Source: Lamellibrachia columna (Eukaryota > Annelida > Polychaeta > Sabellida > Siboglinidae). From it: DNA of 64,000 nucleotides. The stretch lies in NCBI GenBank assembly GCA_963662155.1, contig OY759274.1, forward strand, positions 48,829,577 through 48,893,576. The letters are read 5' to 3'. Made by a program: the position numbers and the translations under genes. Position 1 is the stretch's first letter. The number at the start of each line of letters is the position of its first letter. Below, piece after piece: positions 35,353 to 49,200 of the stretch. The notes beneath the pieces are model-generated. The model was not told the origin of the DNA and searched no databases. It saw only the letters and a program-made list of their open reading frames with translations.

Positions 35353-35748
35353 GTATAGGGCCTAATACTGAATCCTATGGTACCGCACTCAAAACAGATT
35401 TCCAATTTGAAATCTCACCATCTACTATTACTCTCTGTTTTCTGAGTGGAAGCCAGTTTTCTATACAGTTGATTACATCATTACCTATGCCATGGGCTTT
35501 TAGTTTAAATAACAATCTTTGATGTGGCACTTTATCCAAAGCTTTCTGAAAATCTAAGTAGAAAAAATTTACTGGTGCCCCGTCATCTACACACTTTATA
35601 ATTTCTTCAAAAAAACATAAGAGATTAGTTAGACATGACCTTGCTTTTAGGAACCCATGTTGAGATTTATTTATTAATTTATGTTTTACAAAGAATTCCA
35701 CCATGTGTTCTCTAATTAACATTTTGAGTAATTTACATAGAACTGATG
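34374..35748 (-). mobile_element. CR1/L2-like LINE copy C inserted in the satellite
   Basis: The 3' end at 34374 has the tandem AACAAGATTT tail. The minus strand contains HKLINKSQHGFLKARSCLTN, YLDFQKALDKVPHQRL, RQRVIVDGEISNWKSVLSAV and, at the end, a diverged NGYENVDRNTCMF region. RT is interrupted by a 70-bp TA run. Satellite continues on both sides. The insertion is younger than the local array expansion, or at least has not been copied with it. Confidence 0.9.
35275..35344. repeat. (AT)35 microsatellite inside LINE copy C
   Basis: Seventy bases of perfect AT. It stands where copy B encodes LFLIYINDL with the codons ttattcttaatttatatcaa. Confidence 0.97.
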
Positions 35749-38700
35749 TTATGTTGTGGACTCCGTCCCTCATGAATAAACACCACGTTCTCCATCTCCC
35801 ACTAGTAAATGCTGTGTACTCCATATCTCAAGAATATATGCTGTGGAAGTCATATCTAATTAGTATACGCAGTGTATTGCATCTCTCAAGAATAAATGTT
35901 GTGTATACAACCTCTAATGAGTAAATGTTGTGGACTCCATCTCTCACGGGTAAATGTTGTGAAACCCATCTCTCATTCGTAAATTATGTTTGCTACATCT
36001 CTCATGAGTATATGCTATGGACACCATCTCTGATGAGTAAATGCTGTGAATTGCATATCTCATGTGTAAATGCTGTAGACTTCATATCTCGTCAGTAAAA
36101 GCTTTGAACTCCATCCATTTAGAGTCTATGCTGTGGGCTCCATCTATATTATCTAATTTTTTTTAACTCCATTTCTTTTTAATAAAAGTTATTCACTCCA
36201 TCTCTCACGAGGGTAAATGCTATGGATTCCATCTCTTACGAGAGTAAATCCTATGGACTCCATCTGTCATAAATAAATGCCTTGTACTCCATCTGTCATT
36301 GGGTAAATGCTTTGAACTTCATCACTTAAGAGAAAATGCTGTGGATTCCATCGCTCATGACAAAATGTCATACTTCGATCTCTGAGGAGTAAATGCTGTG
36401 TACTCGATTACTCATGAGTATATGTTGTAGGACCGTGGACTCCTTATTTTTTTCAGTAAGTGTGGACACCATCTCTCACAAGTAAATGCTGTGTATCTCA
36501 TCTCTTATGAGTATATGTCGTGTACTTCTCTGAAGAGTAAATGGTGCTTAATCCATCTACCAAGAATAAATGGTGTGGATACCATAACTAATGTGTAAAT
36601 ATTTTGTACTTCATCTATCTTGAGAAGATATTGTGGACTCCATATCTCATGCTTAAATGCTGTGTACTGGCTACACAAAAAGGAGGATAGCAACAATAGC
36701 ATCTCTAATGTGGAAATGCTGTGGACTCTTTTATCAAGAGTAAATAATGTATAGTCCATATCTCGTCAATAAAAGCTGTGGAACCCATATATTGAGAGTC
36801 AAAACTTTGGACTGCATCAATCATGATAAAATGCTGTGGACGCCATCTTTCAAGAATATATGCAGTGGACTCCACATCTCACGGGTAAATGCTGTTGCCT
36901 ATAACTCTCTTGAATATGCTATATTACCCGTTTATCTTGATAAAATGTTGTTAGCTCCAACTCTGATGTGCAAATGTTGTAGGCTCCATCTCTCACAAGT
37001 AATTCTCGTGTACTCCATCTCTCAAGAGTAAATGCTATGAAATCCATCTCTCATGAGTATATACAGTGCATTCCATCTCTCAAGAGTAAATGGTGTGTAT
37101 TCCATATCTTGGGAATCAATGTTGTGGAATCCATATCTCGTAAGTGCTGTGGACTCCACCTCTCCTTTGTAAATGTTGTGGACTAGTGATGAAGGAAAAG
37201 GGGAAAACAATCGATGAAAAGTATCGATGCCAGCTCTCATGAGTAAATTATGTAGACTCCATATGTTGTGATTAAATGTTGTGGACTTCATCTCTCATGA
37301 GTAAATGCTGCTTAATCCACCTCCCAAGAATAAATGCTTTGGACACCATATCTAATGTGTAAATGTTTGGTACTTCATCTCTCTTGAGAAGATATTGTGG
37401 ACTCCATCTCTCATGAGTATATGCTGTGTACGGGTTACAGGGAATAGGTGGAGAACAACAATAGCATCTATCATTTGGAAATTATGTGGATTTCTTCTTT
37501 CAAGAGTAAACAATGTATACTCCATATCTCGTCAATAAACGCTTTGGAAAGCCATATCTTGAGAGTCAAAACTTTGGAATGCATCAGTCATGATAAAATG
37601 CTGTGGACGCCATCTCTCAAGAATATATGCAGTATACTCCATATATCACGGGTAAATGTTGTGGCCTCTAACACTCGTGAATAACTGCTATGTACCCCAA
37701 CTATCTTGTGAAAATGTTATTAGTTAAATCACTAATGAATAAATGTTGTAGGCTCCATCTCTCACAAGTAATTCTCTCGTACTCCATCTCTCAAGAGTAA
37801 ATGCTACGAAATCCATCTATCATGAGTATATACAGTGCACTCCATCTCTCAAGAGTAAATGCTGTGTATTCCATATCTTGGGAGTCAATGTTGTGGACTC
37901 TCGTAAGTGCTGTGGACTCCTCTTCTCCTTCGTAAATGTTGTGGACTAGTGATGAAGAAGAAGGGGAAAAAATCGATGAACAGTATCGATGGCAGCTCTC
38001 ATGAATAAATTATGTAGACTCCATATGTTGTGATTAAATGTTGTGGACTCCACCTCTCATGATTAATGGTTAATACTGTGGACGCCATCTGTCGGGAGAT
38101 AATTTTGTGGACTCAATCTCTCACGTGAAAATGTTTCGAACTCCAACTCTCATGTACTATGTACTCCACGTATCATGAGTAATTGCTATGGACGCCTTCT
38201 TTCATGAGTAAATGTTGTTGGCTCCGTCTCTACTTAGTAAATAGTGTGGACTAGTGATGAAGAAGAAGGGGAAACAAAAATATATGACCGGTATCGTTGC
38301 CAGCCTCACCCCGGACTACAGGGAAAGGAAGGAGCACAACAATTGCATCTCTCATGTGTAAATGCTGTGGACTCCATCTCTCGTCAGGAAAAGCTGCGGA
38401 CTCCATCCCTTCAGCGTCTATGCTGTGTACTCCATCTGTATTAAATACATTTTGTGAACTCCATTTCTTATTAGTAAAAGTTGTTCACTCCATCTCTCAC
38501 GTGTGTAAATGCTATGGACTCCATCTCTCACTAGAGTAAATCCTATGGAGTCCATCTGTCATAAATAAATGCCTTGTACTCCATCTGTCATTGTCATTCC
38601 ATCACTCATGAGAAAATGTCATGTACTCGATCTCTGAGTAGTAAATACTGTGTACTCGATTTCTCGTGAATATATGTTGTGGACTCCGTCTCTCATGAGT

Positions 38701-40269
38701 AAATACCATGTTCTCCGTCTCCCATTAGTAAATACTGTGTACTCCATCTCTCAAAAGCATATGCTGTGGAAGCCATCTCTAATGAGTATGTGCTGTGTAT
38801 GCCAACTCTCAAGAATAAATGCTGTGTATACCATCTCTAATTAGTAATTGTTGTGGACACCATCTCTCATAAGTAAATGCTGTGAATTGCACCTCTCAAA
38901 AGGAAATGTTGTGGACGCAGTCTCTAAAAAATAAATGCCGTATTCTCAACCTCTCATGAGTTACTGATTTGAACTCTCTTGAGAGTTAATATTGTGGACG
39001 CCATATGTAGGGAGAGAATGCTGTGGACTCCATCTCTCATGTGAAAATGTTGTGAACTCCAACACAAATGCTGTGGACTGATTCACTTATGTGGAGATGT
39101 TTTGAACTCCAACTATCATGTAGTAAGTACTCAGTCTCTCAAGAGTAAATGCAGTGGACGCCTTCTCTCGTGAGTAAATGTTGCTGGCTCTGTCTCTACT
39201 TAGTTAATAGTTTGGCCTAGTGTGGAAGAAGAAGGGGAAACAAAAATCAATGACCGGTATCGTTGCCAGCCTCAACACGAGCGCCAGGGAAAGGAAGGAG
39301 CGCAACTGTAGCATCTCACAAGTATAAATGCTGCGTATACCATCTCTAATGAGTAAATGTTGTGGGCTCCATCTCTCATCGGTAAATGTTCTGTACCCAA
39401 TCTTTCATTCGTAAATTCTGATGACTACATCTCTCATGAGTATATGATGTGGACACCATCTCTCATGAGTAAATGCTGTGAACTGCATCTCTCAAGAGTA
39501 AATGTTGTGTATCACATCTCTTATGTGTATATGTCGTGTAATCCTTCTCTCATGAATAAATGCTGCTTAATCCAACTACTAATAATAAATGCTGTAGACA
39601 CCATATCTATTGTGTAAATGTTTTGTACTTCATCTCTCTTGAGAAGATATTGTGGACTACATCTCTCATGAGTAAATGCTGTGTAAGGGCTACAGGGAAA
39701 AGAAGGAGAGCAACAATAGCATCTATCATGTGGAAATTCGGTGGACTTCTTCTTTCAAAAGTAAATAATGTATACTCCATTTCTCGACAATACAAGCTGT
39801 GGAACACATATATTGAGAGTCAAAATTTTAGACTGCACGAGTCGTGACAAAATACTGTGGACGCCATCACTCAAGAGTATATGCAACGGAAACTATCTCC
39901 CACGGGTAAATGCTGTGGCCTCTAACTCTTGAATAAATGCTATATTACCAATCTTTCTTGTGAAAATTATGTTAGCTCCAACTCTAATGAGAATATGTTG
40001 TGGACTCCGTCTCTCATGAGTAAATACCATGTTCTCAATCTCCAATTGGTAAATGCTGTGTACTTCATGTCTCAAGAACATATGCTGTGGAAACCATCTC
40101 TAATGAGTATATGTTGTGTATACCAACTCTCAAGAATAAATGCTATGTAAACCATCTCTAATTAGTAAACGTTGTGGACGCAATCTCTCAAAAATAAATG
40201 CCGTATTCTCCATCTCTCATGAGTAAATGCTGTGGATTCCATCTCTAATGAGTAAATGTTATGTGTTCG

Positions 40270-43200
40270 ATCTTTTATAAGTAAATTCTGTGTACTCTGT
40301 CTCTCATGAGTATATTTTGTGGAATCCATCTTTCAACAAAAATTGCTGTGGACTCCATATATTGTCTGTAACTGTGGACTCCATCTCTAATGAGTAAATG
40401 CTGTGTACCTCATCTCTCATGAGTACATGTGGTGTACTCCTTCTCTCATGAGTAAATGCTGCGTAATCCATCTATCAATAATAAATGCTGTGATCTCCAT
40501 ATATCCTGTGTAAATGTCTCTTGAGAATATATTGTGAACTCCATCTATTATGAGTAAGTGCTGTTTACGGGCTACAGGGAAAAGGGGGAGACCAAATATA
40601 GCATGTATCGTGTGTAAATGCTGTGAATCCTTCTATCAAGAGTAAATAATGTGTTCTCCATATCTTGTCATTAAAAGCCGTGGAACCCATTTCTAGAGAG
40701 TCAATAGTTAATGCAATGAAATCCATCTCTCATGAGTATATACAGCTGAACTCCATCTCTTAAGAGTAAATGCTGTGTACATCCTATCTTGGGAGTCTCT
40801 CATGTGTAAATGCTGCGGACTCCATCTCTCGTCAGTAAAACGATGGACACCATCTCTTGAGAGTGTCTGCTGTGGACTCTATCTATATTAAGTAAATTAT
40901 GTACACTACATTTCTTATTAGTAAATTTGTTTCACTCCATCTCTCATTAGAGTAAATGCTACGGACTCCGTCTCTCAATAGAGTATATGCTATGGACTCC
41001 TTCTGTCATAAATAAATTACTTCTACTCCATCTGTCATTGGTTAAATGCTGTGGACTCCATCGCTCATGAGAAAATGTCTTGAGTAAATACCATATTCTC
41101 CATCTCTCGTTAGTAAATGCGGTGTACTCCACCTCTTAAAAGTAAATGCTGTGTATACCATCTCTAATGAGAAAATGCTGTGGATTCCATCCCTCTTGGG
41201 TAAATGTTGTGATCTCCATCTCTTATTCCAGAATTCTGTTAGCTGCGTCTCTCATGAGTATAAGCTGTGGACAACATCACTCATTAGTATTTTGTGTCAA
41301 CTCCATCTTTCATAAGTAAATGCTGTCTAATCCATGTCTAAAAATTAAATTTTGTGTAAACAATATCTTATCAGTAAATGCTGTGGACTCCATGTCTTGT
41401 GAGTAAATGGTGTGGACACAATATCTCGTAAGTAATTGCGATGGACTTAACCTCTCATGAGTAATTGCTGTGGACTAGTGAAGAAAATCTTTCATTAGTA
41501 AATGCTGTGTACTCCATCTCTCATTAGTAAATACAGTGTTCTCTATTTATCGTGAGTAAATTTTGCGCACTCAATCTCTTATGACTACATATCTTGAACT
41601 CCATCTCTCATTGGTAATTGCAGTTTACTACAACTGTCATGAGTATATATTGTGGACTCCATCTTTCTTCAGTAAATGCTGTACGTCATCTCTCTTGAGA
41701 ATATATTGTGAACGCCTGTGCTGTATACGGGCTACAGGGAAAAGGAGGAGACTAAAAATATAGCATATATCGTGTGTAAATGCTGTGGACCCTTCATTCA
41801 AGAGTAAATAATGTGTTCTCCATATATCGTCATTAAAAGCCGTGGAACCCATTTCCAGAGAGTCAATAGTAAATGCAACAAAATCCATCTCTTATGAGTA
41901 TATACAGTGTACTCCATCTCTTAAGAGTAAATGCTGTGTACATCCTATATTGGGAGTCAATGCTGAGGCTCCTTAACTCGAAAGTGCTGTGGACTCCTCC
42001 TCTCCTTCATTAATGTTGTGGACTAGTGATGAAGAAGATGGGGAAAACAAAATCGACAAAAAGTATCGATGCCAGCTCTGATATGTAAATTTTGTTATGA
42101 GTAAATTTTGTGGACTCCAACTCTCACGAGTAACTGCTTTGGACTCCATATTTCTACAGTAAATGCTTTGGACTCCATCTCTTGTGAGTAAATGTTGTGG
42201 ACTCCATATCTCACAAGTAACTGCTTTGGACTCCATCTCTTGATATTGAATACTGTGTACTCCATTTCTCAATAGTAAACTCTGCTTACTCCTTATCTCA
42301 TCAGTACACCTCGTGTACTCCTTCTCTCATGAGTAAATGCTGTGGGTTTCACCTTTTTCAGTAAATGCTGTGGAAGCCACCTCTCTTACGTAAATTATGT
42401 GTACTCTGTCTCTCATGAGTATATTTTGTGGAGTCCATCTTTCAACAAAAATTTGCTTTGGACTCCATATATTGTCAGTAACTGTGGACTCCATCTCTAA
42501 TGAGTAAATGCTGTGTACCCCATCTCTCATGAGTATATGTTGTGTACTCCTTCTCTCATGAGTAAATGCTGCGTAATCCATCTAACAATAATAAATGCTG
42601 TGATCTCCATATCTCCTGTGTAAATGTCATGTACGTCATCTCTCTTGAGAATATATTGTGAACTCCACCTCTTACGAGTAAGTGCTGTTTACGGGCTACA
42701 GGAAAAAAGGAGGAGACCAAATATAGCATGTATCGTGTGTAAATACTGTGAATCCTTCTATCAAGAGTAAATAATGTGTCCTCCATATCTTGTCATTAAA
42801 AGCCGTGGAACCCATTTCTAGAGAGTCAATAGTAAATGCAACGAAATCCATCTCTCATGAGTATATACAGTGCACTCCATATGTTAAGAGTAAATGCTGT
42901 GTACACCCTATCTTGGGAGTCTCTCATGTGTAAATGCTGCGGACTCCATCTCTCGTCAGTATAACGAAGGACACCATCTCTTGAGAGTGTCTGCTGCGGA
43001 CTCTATCTATATTAAGTAAATTATGTACACTCCATTTCTTAATATTAAAATTTTGTCACTCCATCTCTCATAAGAGTAAATGTTATGTATTCCGTCTCTC
43101 AATAGAGTAAATGCTATGGACTCCATCTGTCATAAATAAATGATTTCTAATCCATCTGTCATTGGTTAAATGCTGTGGACTCCATCGCTCATGAGAAAAT

Positions 43201-46200
43201 GTCTTGAGTAAATACCATATTCTCCATCTCTCGTTAGTAAATGCGGTGTACTCCACCTCTTAAGAGTAAATGCTGTGTATACCATCTCTAATGAGAAAAT
43301 GCTGTGGATTCCATCCCTCTTGGGTAAATGTTGTACTCTCCATCTCTTATTCCAGAATTATGTTTGCTGCGTCTCTCATGAGTATAAGCTGTGGACAACA
43401 TCACTCATTAGTATTTTGTGTCAACTCCATCTTTCATAAGTAAATGCTGTCTAATCCATGTCTAAAAATTAAATTTTGTGTACACAATATCTTATCAATA
43501 AATGCTGTGGACTCCATGTCTTGTGAGTAAATGGTGTGGACACCATATCTCGTAAGTAATTGCGATGGACTTAACCTCTAATGAGTAATTGCTGTGGACT
43601 AGTGAAGAAAATCTTTCATTAGTAAATGCTGTGTACTCCATCTCTCATTAGTAAATACAGTGTTCTCTATTTATCGTGAGTAATTTTTGCGCACTCCGTC
43701 TCTTATGACTACATATCTTGAACTCAATCTCTCATTGGTAATAGCAGTTTACTACAACTGTCATGAGTATATATTGTGGACTCCATCTTTCTACAGTAAA
43801 TGCTGTACGTCATCTCTCTTGAGAATATATTGTGAACGCCTGTGCTGTATACGGGCTACAGGGAAAAGGGGGAGACCAAATATAGCATATATCATGAGTA
43901 AATGCTGTGGACCCTTCATTCAAGAGTAAATAATGTGTTCTCCATATATCGTCAATAAAAGCCGTGGAACCCATTTCCAGAGAGTCAATAATAAATGCAA
44001 CAAAATCCTTCTCTCATGAGTATATACAGTGTACTCCATCTCTTAAGAGTAAATGCTGTGTACATCCTATATTGGGAGTCAATGCTGTGGCTCCATAACT
44101 CGAAAGTGCTGTGGACTCCTCCTCTCCTTCATTAATGTTTTGGACTAGCGAAGAAGAAGATGGGGAAAACAAAATCGACAAAAAGTATCGATGCCAGCTC
44201 TGATATGTAATTTTTTTTATGAGTAAATGTTATGAGTAAATTTTGTGGACTCCAACTCTCATGAGTAACTGCTTTGGACTCCATATTTCTACAGTAAATG
44301 CTTTGGACTCCATCTCTTGTGAGTAAATGTTGTGGACTCCATATCTCACAAGTAACTGCTTTGGACTCCACCTCTTGATATTGAATACTGTGTACTCCAT
44401 TTCTCAATAGTAAACACTGCTTACTCCTTATCTCATCAGTACACCTCGTATACTCCTTCTCTCATGAATAAATGATGTGGGTTTCACCTCTTTTGAGTAA
44501 ATGCTGTGGAGGCCACCTCTCTTAAGTAAATTATGTGTACTCTGTCTCTCATGAGTATATTTTGTGGATTCCATTTTTCAAAAAAAATTGCTGTGGACTC
44601 CATATATTGTCAGAAACTGTGGACTCCATCTCTAATGAGTAAATGCTGTGTACCCCATCTCTCATGGGTATATGTGGTGTACTCCTTCTCTCATGAGTAA
44701 ATGCTGCTTAATCCATCTACCAATAATAAATGCTGTGATCTCCATATCTCCTGTGTAAATGTCATGTACGTCATCTCTCTTGAGAATATATTGTGAACTC
44801 CATCTCTTATGAGTAAGTGCTGTTTACGGGCTACAGGGAAAAGGAGGAGATCAAATATAGCATGTATCGTGTGTAAATGCTGTGAATCCTTATATCAAGA
44901 GTAAATAATGTGTTCTCCATATCTTGTCATTAAAAGCCGTGGAACCCATTTCTAGAGAGTCAATAGTAAATGCAACGAAATCCATCTCTCATGAGTATAT
45001 ACAGTGCACTCCATCTCTTAAGAGTAAATGCTGTGTACATCCTATCTTGGGAGTCTCTCATGTGTAAATGCTGCGGACTCCATCTCTCGTCAGTAAAACG
45101 ATGGAAACCATCTCTTGAGAGTGTCTGCTGTGGACTCTATCTATATTAAGTAAATTATGTACACTCCATTTCTTATTAGTAAAATTTGTTCACTCCATCT
45201 CTCATAAGAGTAAATGCTATGGACTCCGTCTCTCAATAGAGTAAATGCTATGGACTCCATCTGTCATAAATAAATGACTTCTACTCCATCTGTCATTGGT
45301 TAAATGCTGTGGACTCCATCGCTCATGAGAAAATGTATTGAGTAAATACCATATCCTCCATCTCTTGTGAGTAAATGCGGTGTACTCCACCTCTCAAGAG
45401 TAAATGATGTGTATACCATCTCTAATGAGAAAATGCTGTGGATTCCATCCCTCTTGGGTAAATGTTGTGATCTCCATCTCTCATTCCAGAATTATGTTTG
45501 CTGCGTCTCTCATGAGTATAAGCTGCGTACACCATCACTCATTAGTAAATGGTGTCAAATCCATCTTTCATGAGTAAATGCTGTGTAATCCATGTCTAAA
45601 AATTAAATTTTGTGTACACAATATCTTATCAGTAAATGCTGTGGACTTTATGTCTTGTGAGTAAATGGTGTGGACACCATATCTCGAAAGTAATTGCGAT
45701 GGACTTAACCTCTAATGAGTAATTGCTGTGGACTAGTGAAGAAAATCTTTCATTAGTAAATGCTGTGTACTCCATCTCTCATTAGTAAATACAGTGTTCT
45801 CTATTTATCGTGAGTAAATTTTGCGCACTCCATCTCTTATGACTACATATCTTGAACTCCATCTCTCATTGGTAATTGCAGTTTACTACAACTGTCATGA
45901 GTATATATTGTGGACTCCATCTTTCTACAGTAAATGCTGTACGTCATCTCTCTTGAGAATATATTGTGAACGCCTGTGCTGTATACGGGCTACAGGGAAA
46001 AGGAGGAGACCAAATATAGCATTTATCGTGTGTAAATGCTGTGGACCCTTCATTCAAGAGTAAATAATGTGTTCTCCATATATCGTCATTAAAGCCGTGC
46101 AACCCATTTCCAGAGAGTCTATAGTAAATGCAACAAAATCCATCTGTCTTGAGTATATACAGTGTACTCCATCTCTTAAGAGTAAATGCTGTGTACATCC

Positions 46201-49200
46201 TATATTGGGAGTCAATGCTGTGGCTCCATAACTCGAAAGTGCTGTGGACTCCTCCTCTCCTTCATTAATGTTGTGGACTAGTGAAGAAGAAGATGGGGAA
46301 AACAAAATCGACAAAAAGTATCGATGCCAGCTCTGATATGTAAATTTTTTTATGAGTAAATGTTATGAGTAAATTTTGTGGACTCCAACTCTCATGAGTA
46401 ACTGCTTTGAACTCCATATTTCTACAGTAAATGCTTTCGACTCCATCTCTTGTGAGTAAATGTTGTGGACTCCATATCTCACAAGTAAATGCTTTGGACT
46501 CCATCTCTTGATATTGAATACTGTGTACTCCATCTTTCAATAGTAAACTCTGCTTACTCCTTATCTCATCAGTACATCTCGTGTACTCCTTCTCTCATGA
46601 GTAAATGCTGTGGGTTTCACCTCTTTTGAGTATATGCTGTGGAGGCCACCTCTCTTAAGTAAATTATGTGTACTCTGTCTCTCATGAGTATATTTTGTGG
46701 AATCCATCTTTCAAACAAAATTGCTGTGGACTCCATATATTGTCTGTAACTGTGGACTTCATCTCTAATGAGTAAATGCTGTGTACCCCATCTCTCATGA
46801 GTATATGTGGTGTACTCCTTCTCTCATGAGTAAATGCTGCGTAATCCATCTACCAATAATAAATGCTGTGATCTCCATATCTCCTGTGTAAATGTCATGT
46901 ACGTCATCTCTCTTGAGAATATATTGTGAACTCCATCTCTTATGAGTAAGTGGTGCTGTTTACGGGCTACAGGGAAAAGGAGGAGACCAAATATAGCATG
47001 TATCTTGTGTAAATGCTGTGAATCCTTCTATCAAGAGTATATAATGTTTTCTCCATATCTTGTCATTAAAAGCCGTGGAATCCATTTCTAGAGAGTCAAT
47101 AGTAAATGCAACGAAATCCATCAATCATGAGTATATACAGTGCACTCCATCTCTTAAGAGTAAATGCTGTGTACATCCTATCTTGGGGGTCTCCCATGTG
47201 TAAATGCTGCGGACTCCATCTCTCGTCAGTAAAACGATGGACACCATCTCTTGAGAGTGTCTGCTGTGGACTCTATCTATATTTAGTAAATTATGTACTC
47301 TCCATTTCTTATTAGTAAAATTTGTTCACTCCATCTCTCATAAGAGTAAATGCTATGGACTCCGTCTCTCAATAGAGTAAATGCTATGGACTCCATCTGT
47401 CATAAATAAATGACTTCTACTCCATCTGTCATTGGTTAAATGCTGTGGACTCCATCGCTCATGAGAAAATGTCTTGAGTAAATACCATATTCTCCATCTC
47501 TCGAGAGTAAATGCGGTGTACTCCACCTCTCAAGAGTAAATGATGTGTATACCATTTCTAATGAGAAAATGCTGTGGATTCCATCGCTCTTTGGTAAATG
47601 TTGTGATCTCCATCTCTCATTCCAGATTTCTGTTTGCTGCGTCTCTCATGATTATAAGCTGTGGACACCATCACTCATTAATAAATGGTGTCAACTCCAT
47701 CTTTCATGAGTAAATGCTGTCTAATCCATGTCTAAAAATAAAATTTTGTGTACACAATATCCTATCAGTAAATGCTGTGGACTCCATGTCTTGTGAGTAA
47801 ATGGTGTGGGCTAGTGAAGAAAATCTTTCATTAGTAAATGCTGTGTACTCCATCTCTCATTAGTAAATACAGTGTTCTCTATTTATCGTGAGTAAATTTT
47901 GCGCACTCCATCTCTTATGACTACATATCTTGAACTCCATCTCTCATTAGTAATTGCAGTTTACTACAACTGTCATGAGTATATATTGTGGACTCCATCT
48001 TTCTTCAGTAAATGCTGTACATCATCTCTCTTGAGAATATATTGTGAACGCCTGTGCTGTATACGGGCTACAGGGAAAAGGAGGAGACCAAATATAGCAT
48101 ATATCGTGTGAAAATGCTGTGGACCCTTCATTCAAGAGTAAATAATGTGTTCTCCATATATCGTCATTAAAAGCCGTGGAACCCATTTCTAGAGAGTCAA
48201 TAGTTAATGCAATGAAATCCATCTCTCATGAGTATATACAGTGCACTCCATCTCTTAAGAGTAAATGCTGTGTACATCCTATCTTGGGAGTCTCTCATGT
48301 GTAAATGCTGCGGACTCCATCTCTCGTCAGTAAAACGATGGACACCATCTCTTGAGAGTGTCTGCTGTGGACTCTATCTATATTAAGTAAATTATGTACA
48401 CTCCATTTCTTATTAGTAAAATTTGTTCACTCCATCTCTCATTAGAGTAAATGCTATGGACTCCGTCTCTCAATAGAGTAAATGCTATGGACTCCATCTG
48501 TCATAAATAAATGACTTCTACTCCATCTGTCATTGGTTAAATGCTGTGGACTCCATCGCTCATGAGAAAATGTCTTGAGTAAATACCATATTCTCCATCT
48601 CTCGTTAGTAAATGCGGTGTACTCCACCTCTTAAAAGTAAATGCTGTGTATACCATCTCTAATGAGAAAATGCTGTGGATTCCATCCCTCTTGGGTAAAT
48701 GTTGTGATCTCCATCTCTTATTCCAGAATTCTGTTAGCTGCGTCTCTCATGAGTATAAGCTGTGGACAACATCACTCATTAGTATTTTGTGTCAACTCCA
48801 TCTTTCATAAGTAAATGCTGTCTAATCCATGTCTAAAAATTAAATTTTGTGTACACAATATCTTATCAGTAAATGCTGTGGACTCCATGTCTTGTGAATA
48901 AATGGTGTGGACACCATATCTCGTAAGTAATTGCGATGGACTTAACCTCTCATGAGTAATTGCTGTGGACTAGTGAAGAAAATCTTTCATTAGTAAATGC
49001 TGTGTACTCCATCTCTCATTAGTAAATACAGTGTTCTCTATTTATCGTGAGTAAATTTTGCGCACTCCATCTCTTATGACTACATATCTTGAACTCCATC
49101 TCTCATTGGTAATTGCAGTTTACTACAACTGTCATGAGTATATATTGTGGACTCCATCTTTCTACAGTAAATGCTGTACGTCATCTTTCTTGAGAATATA

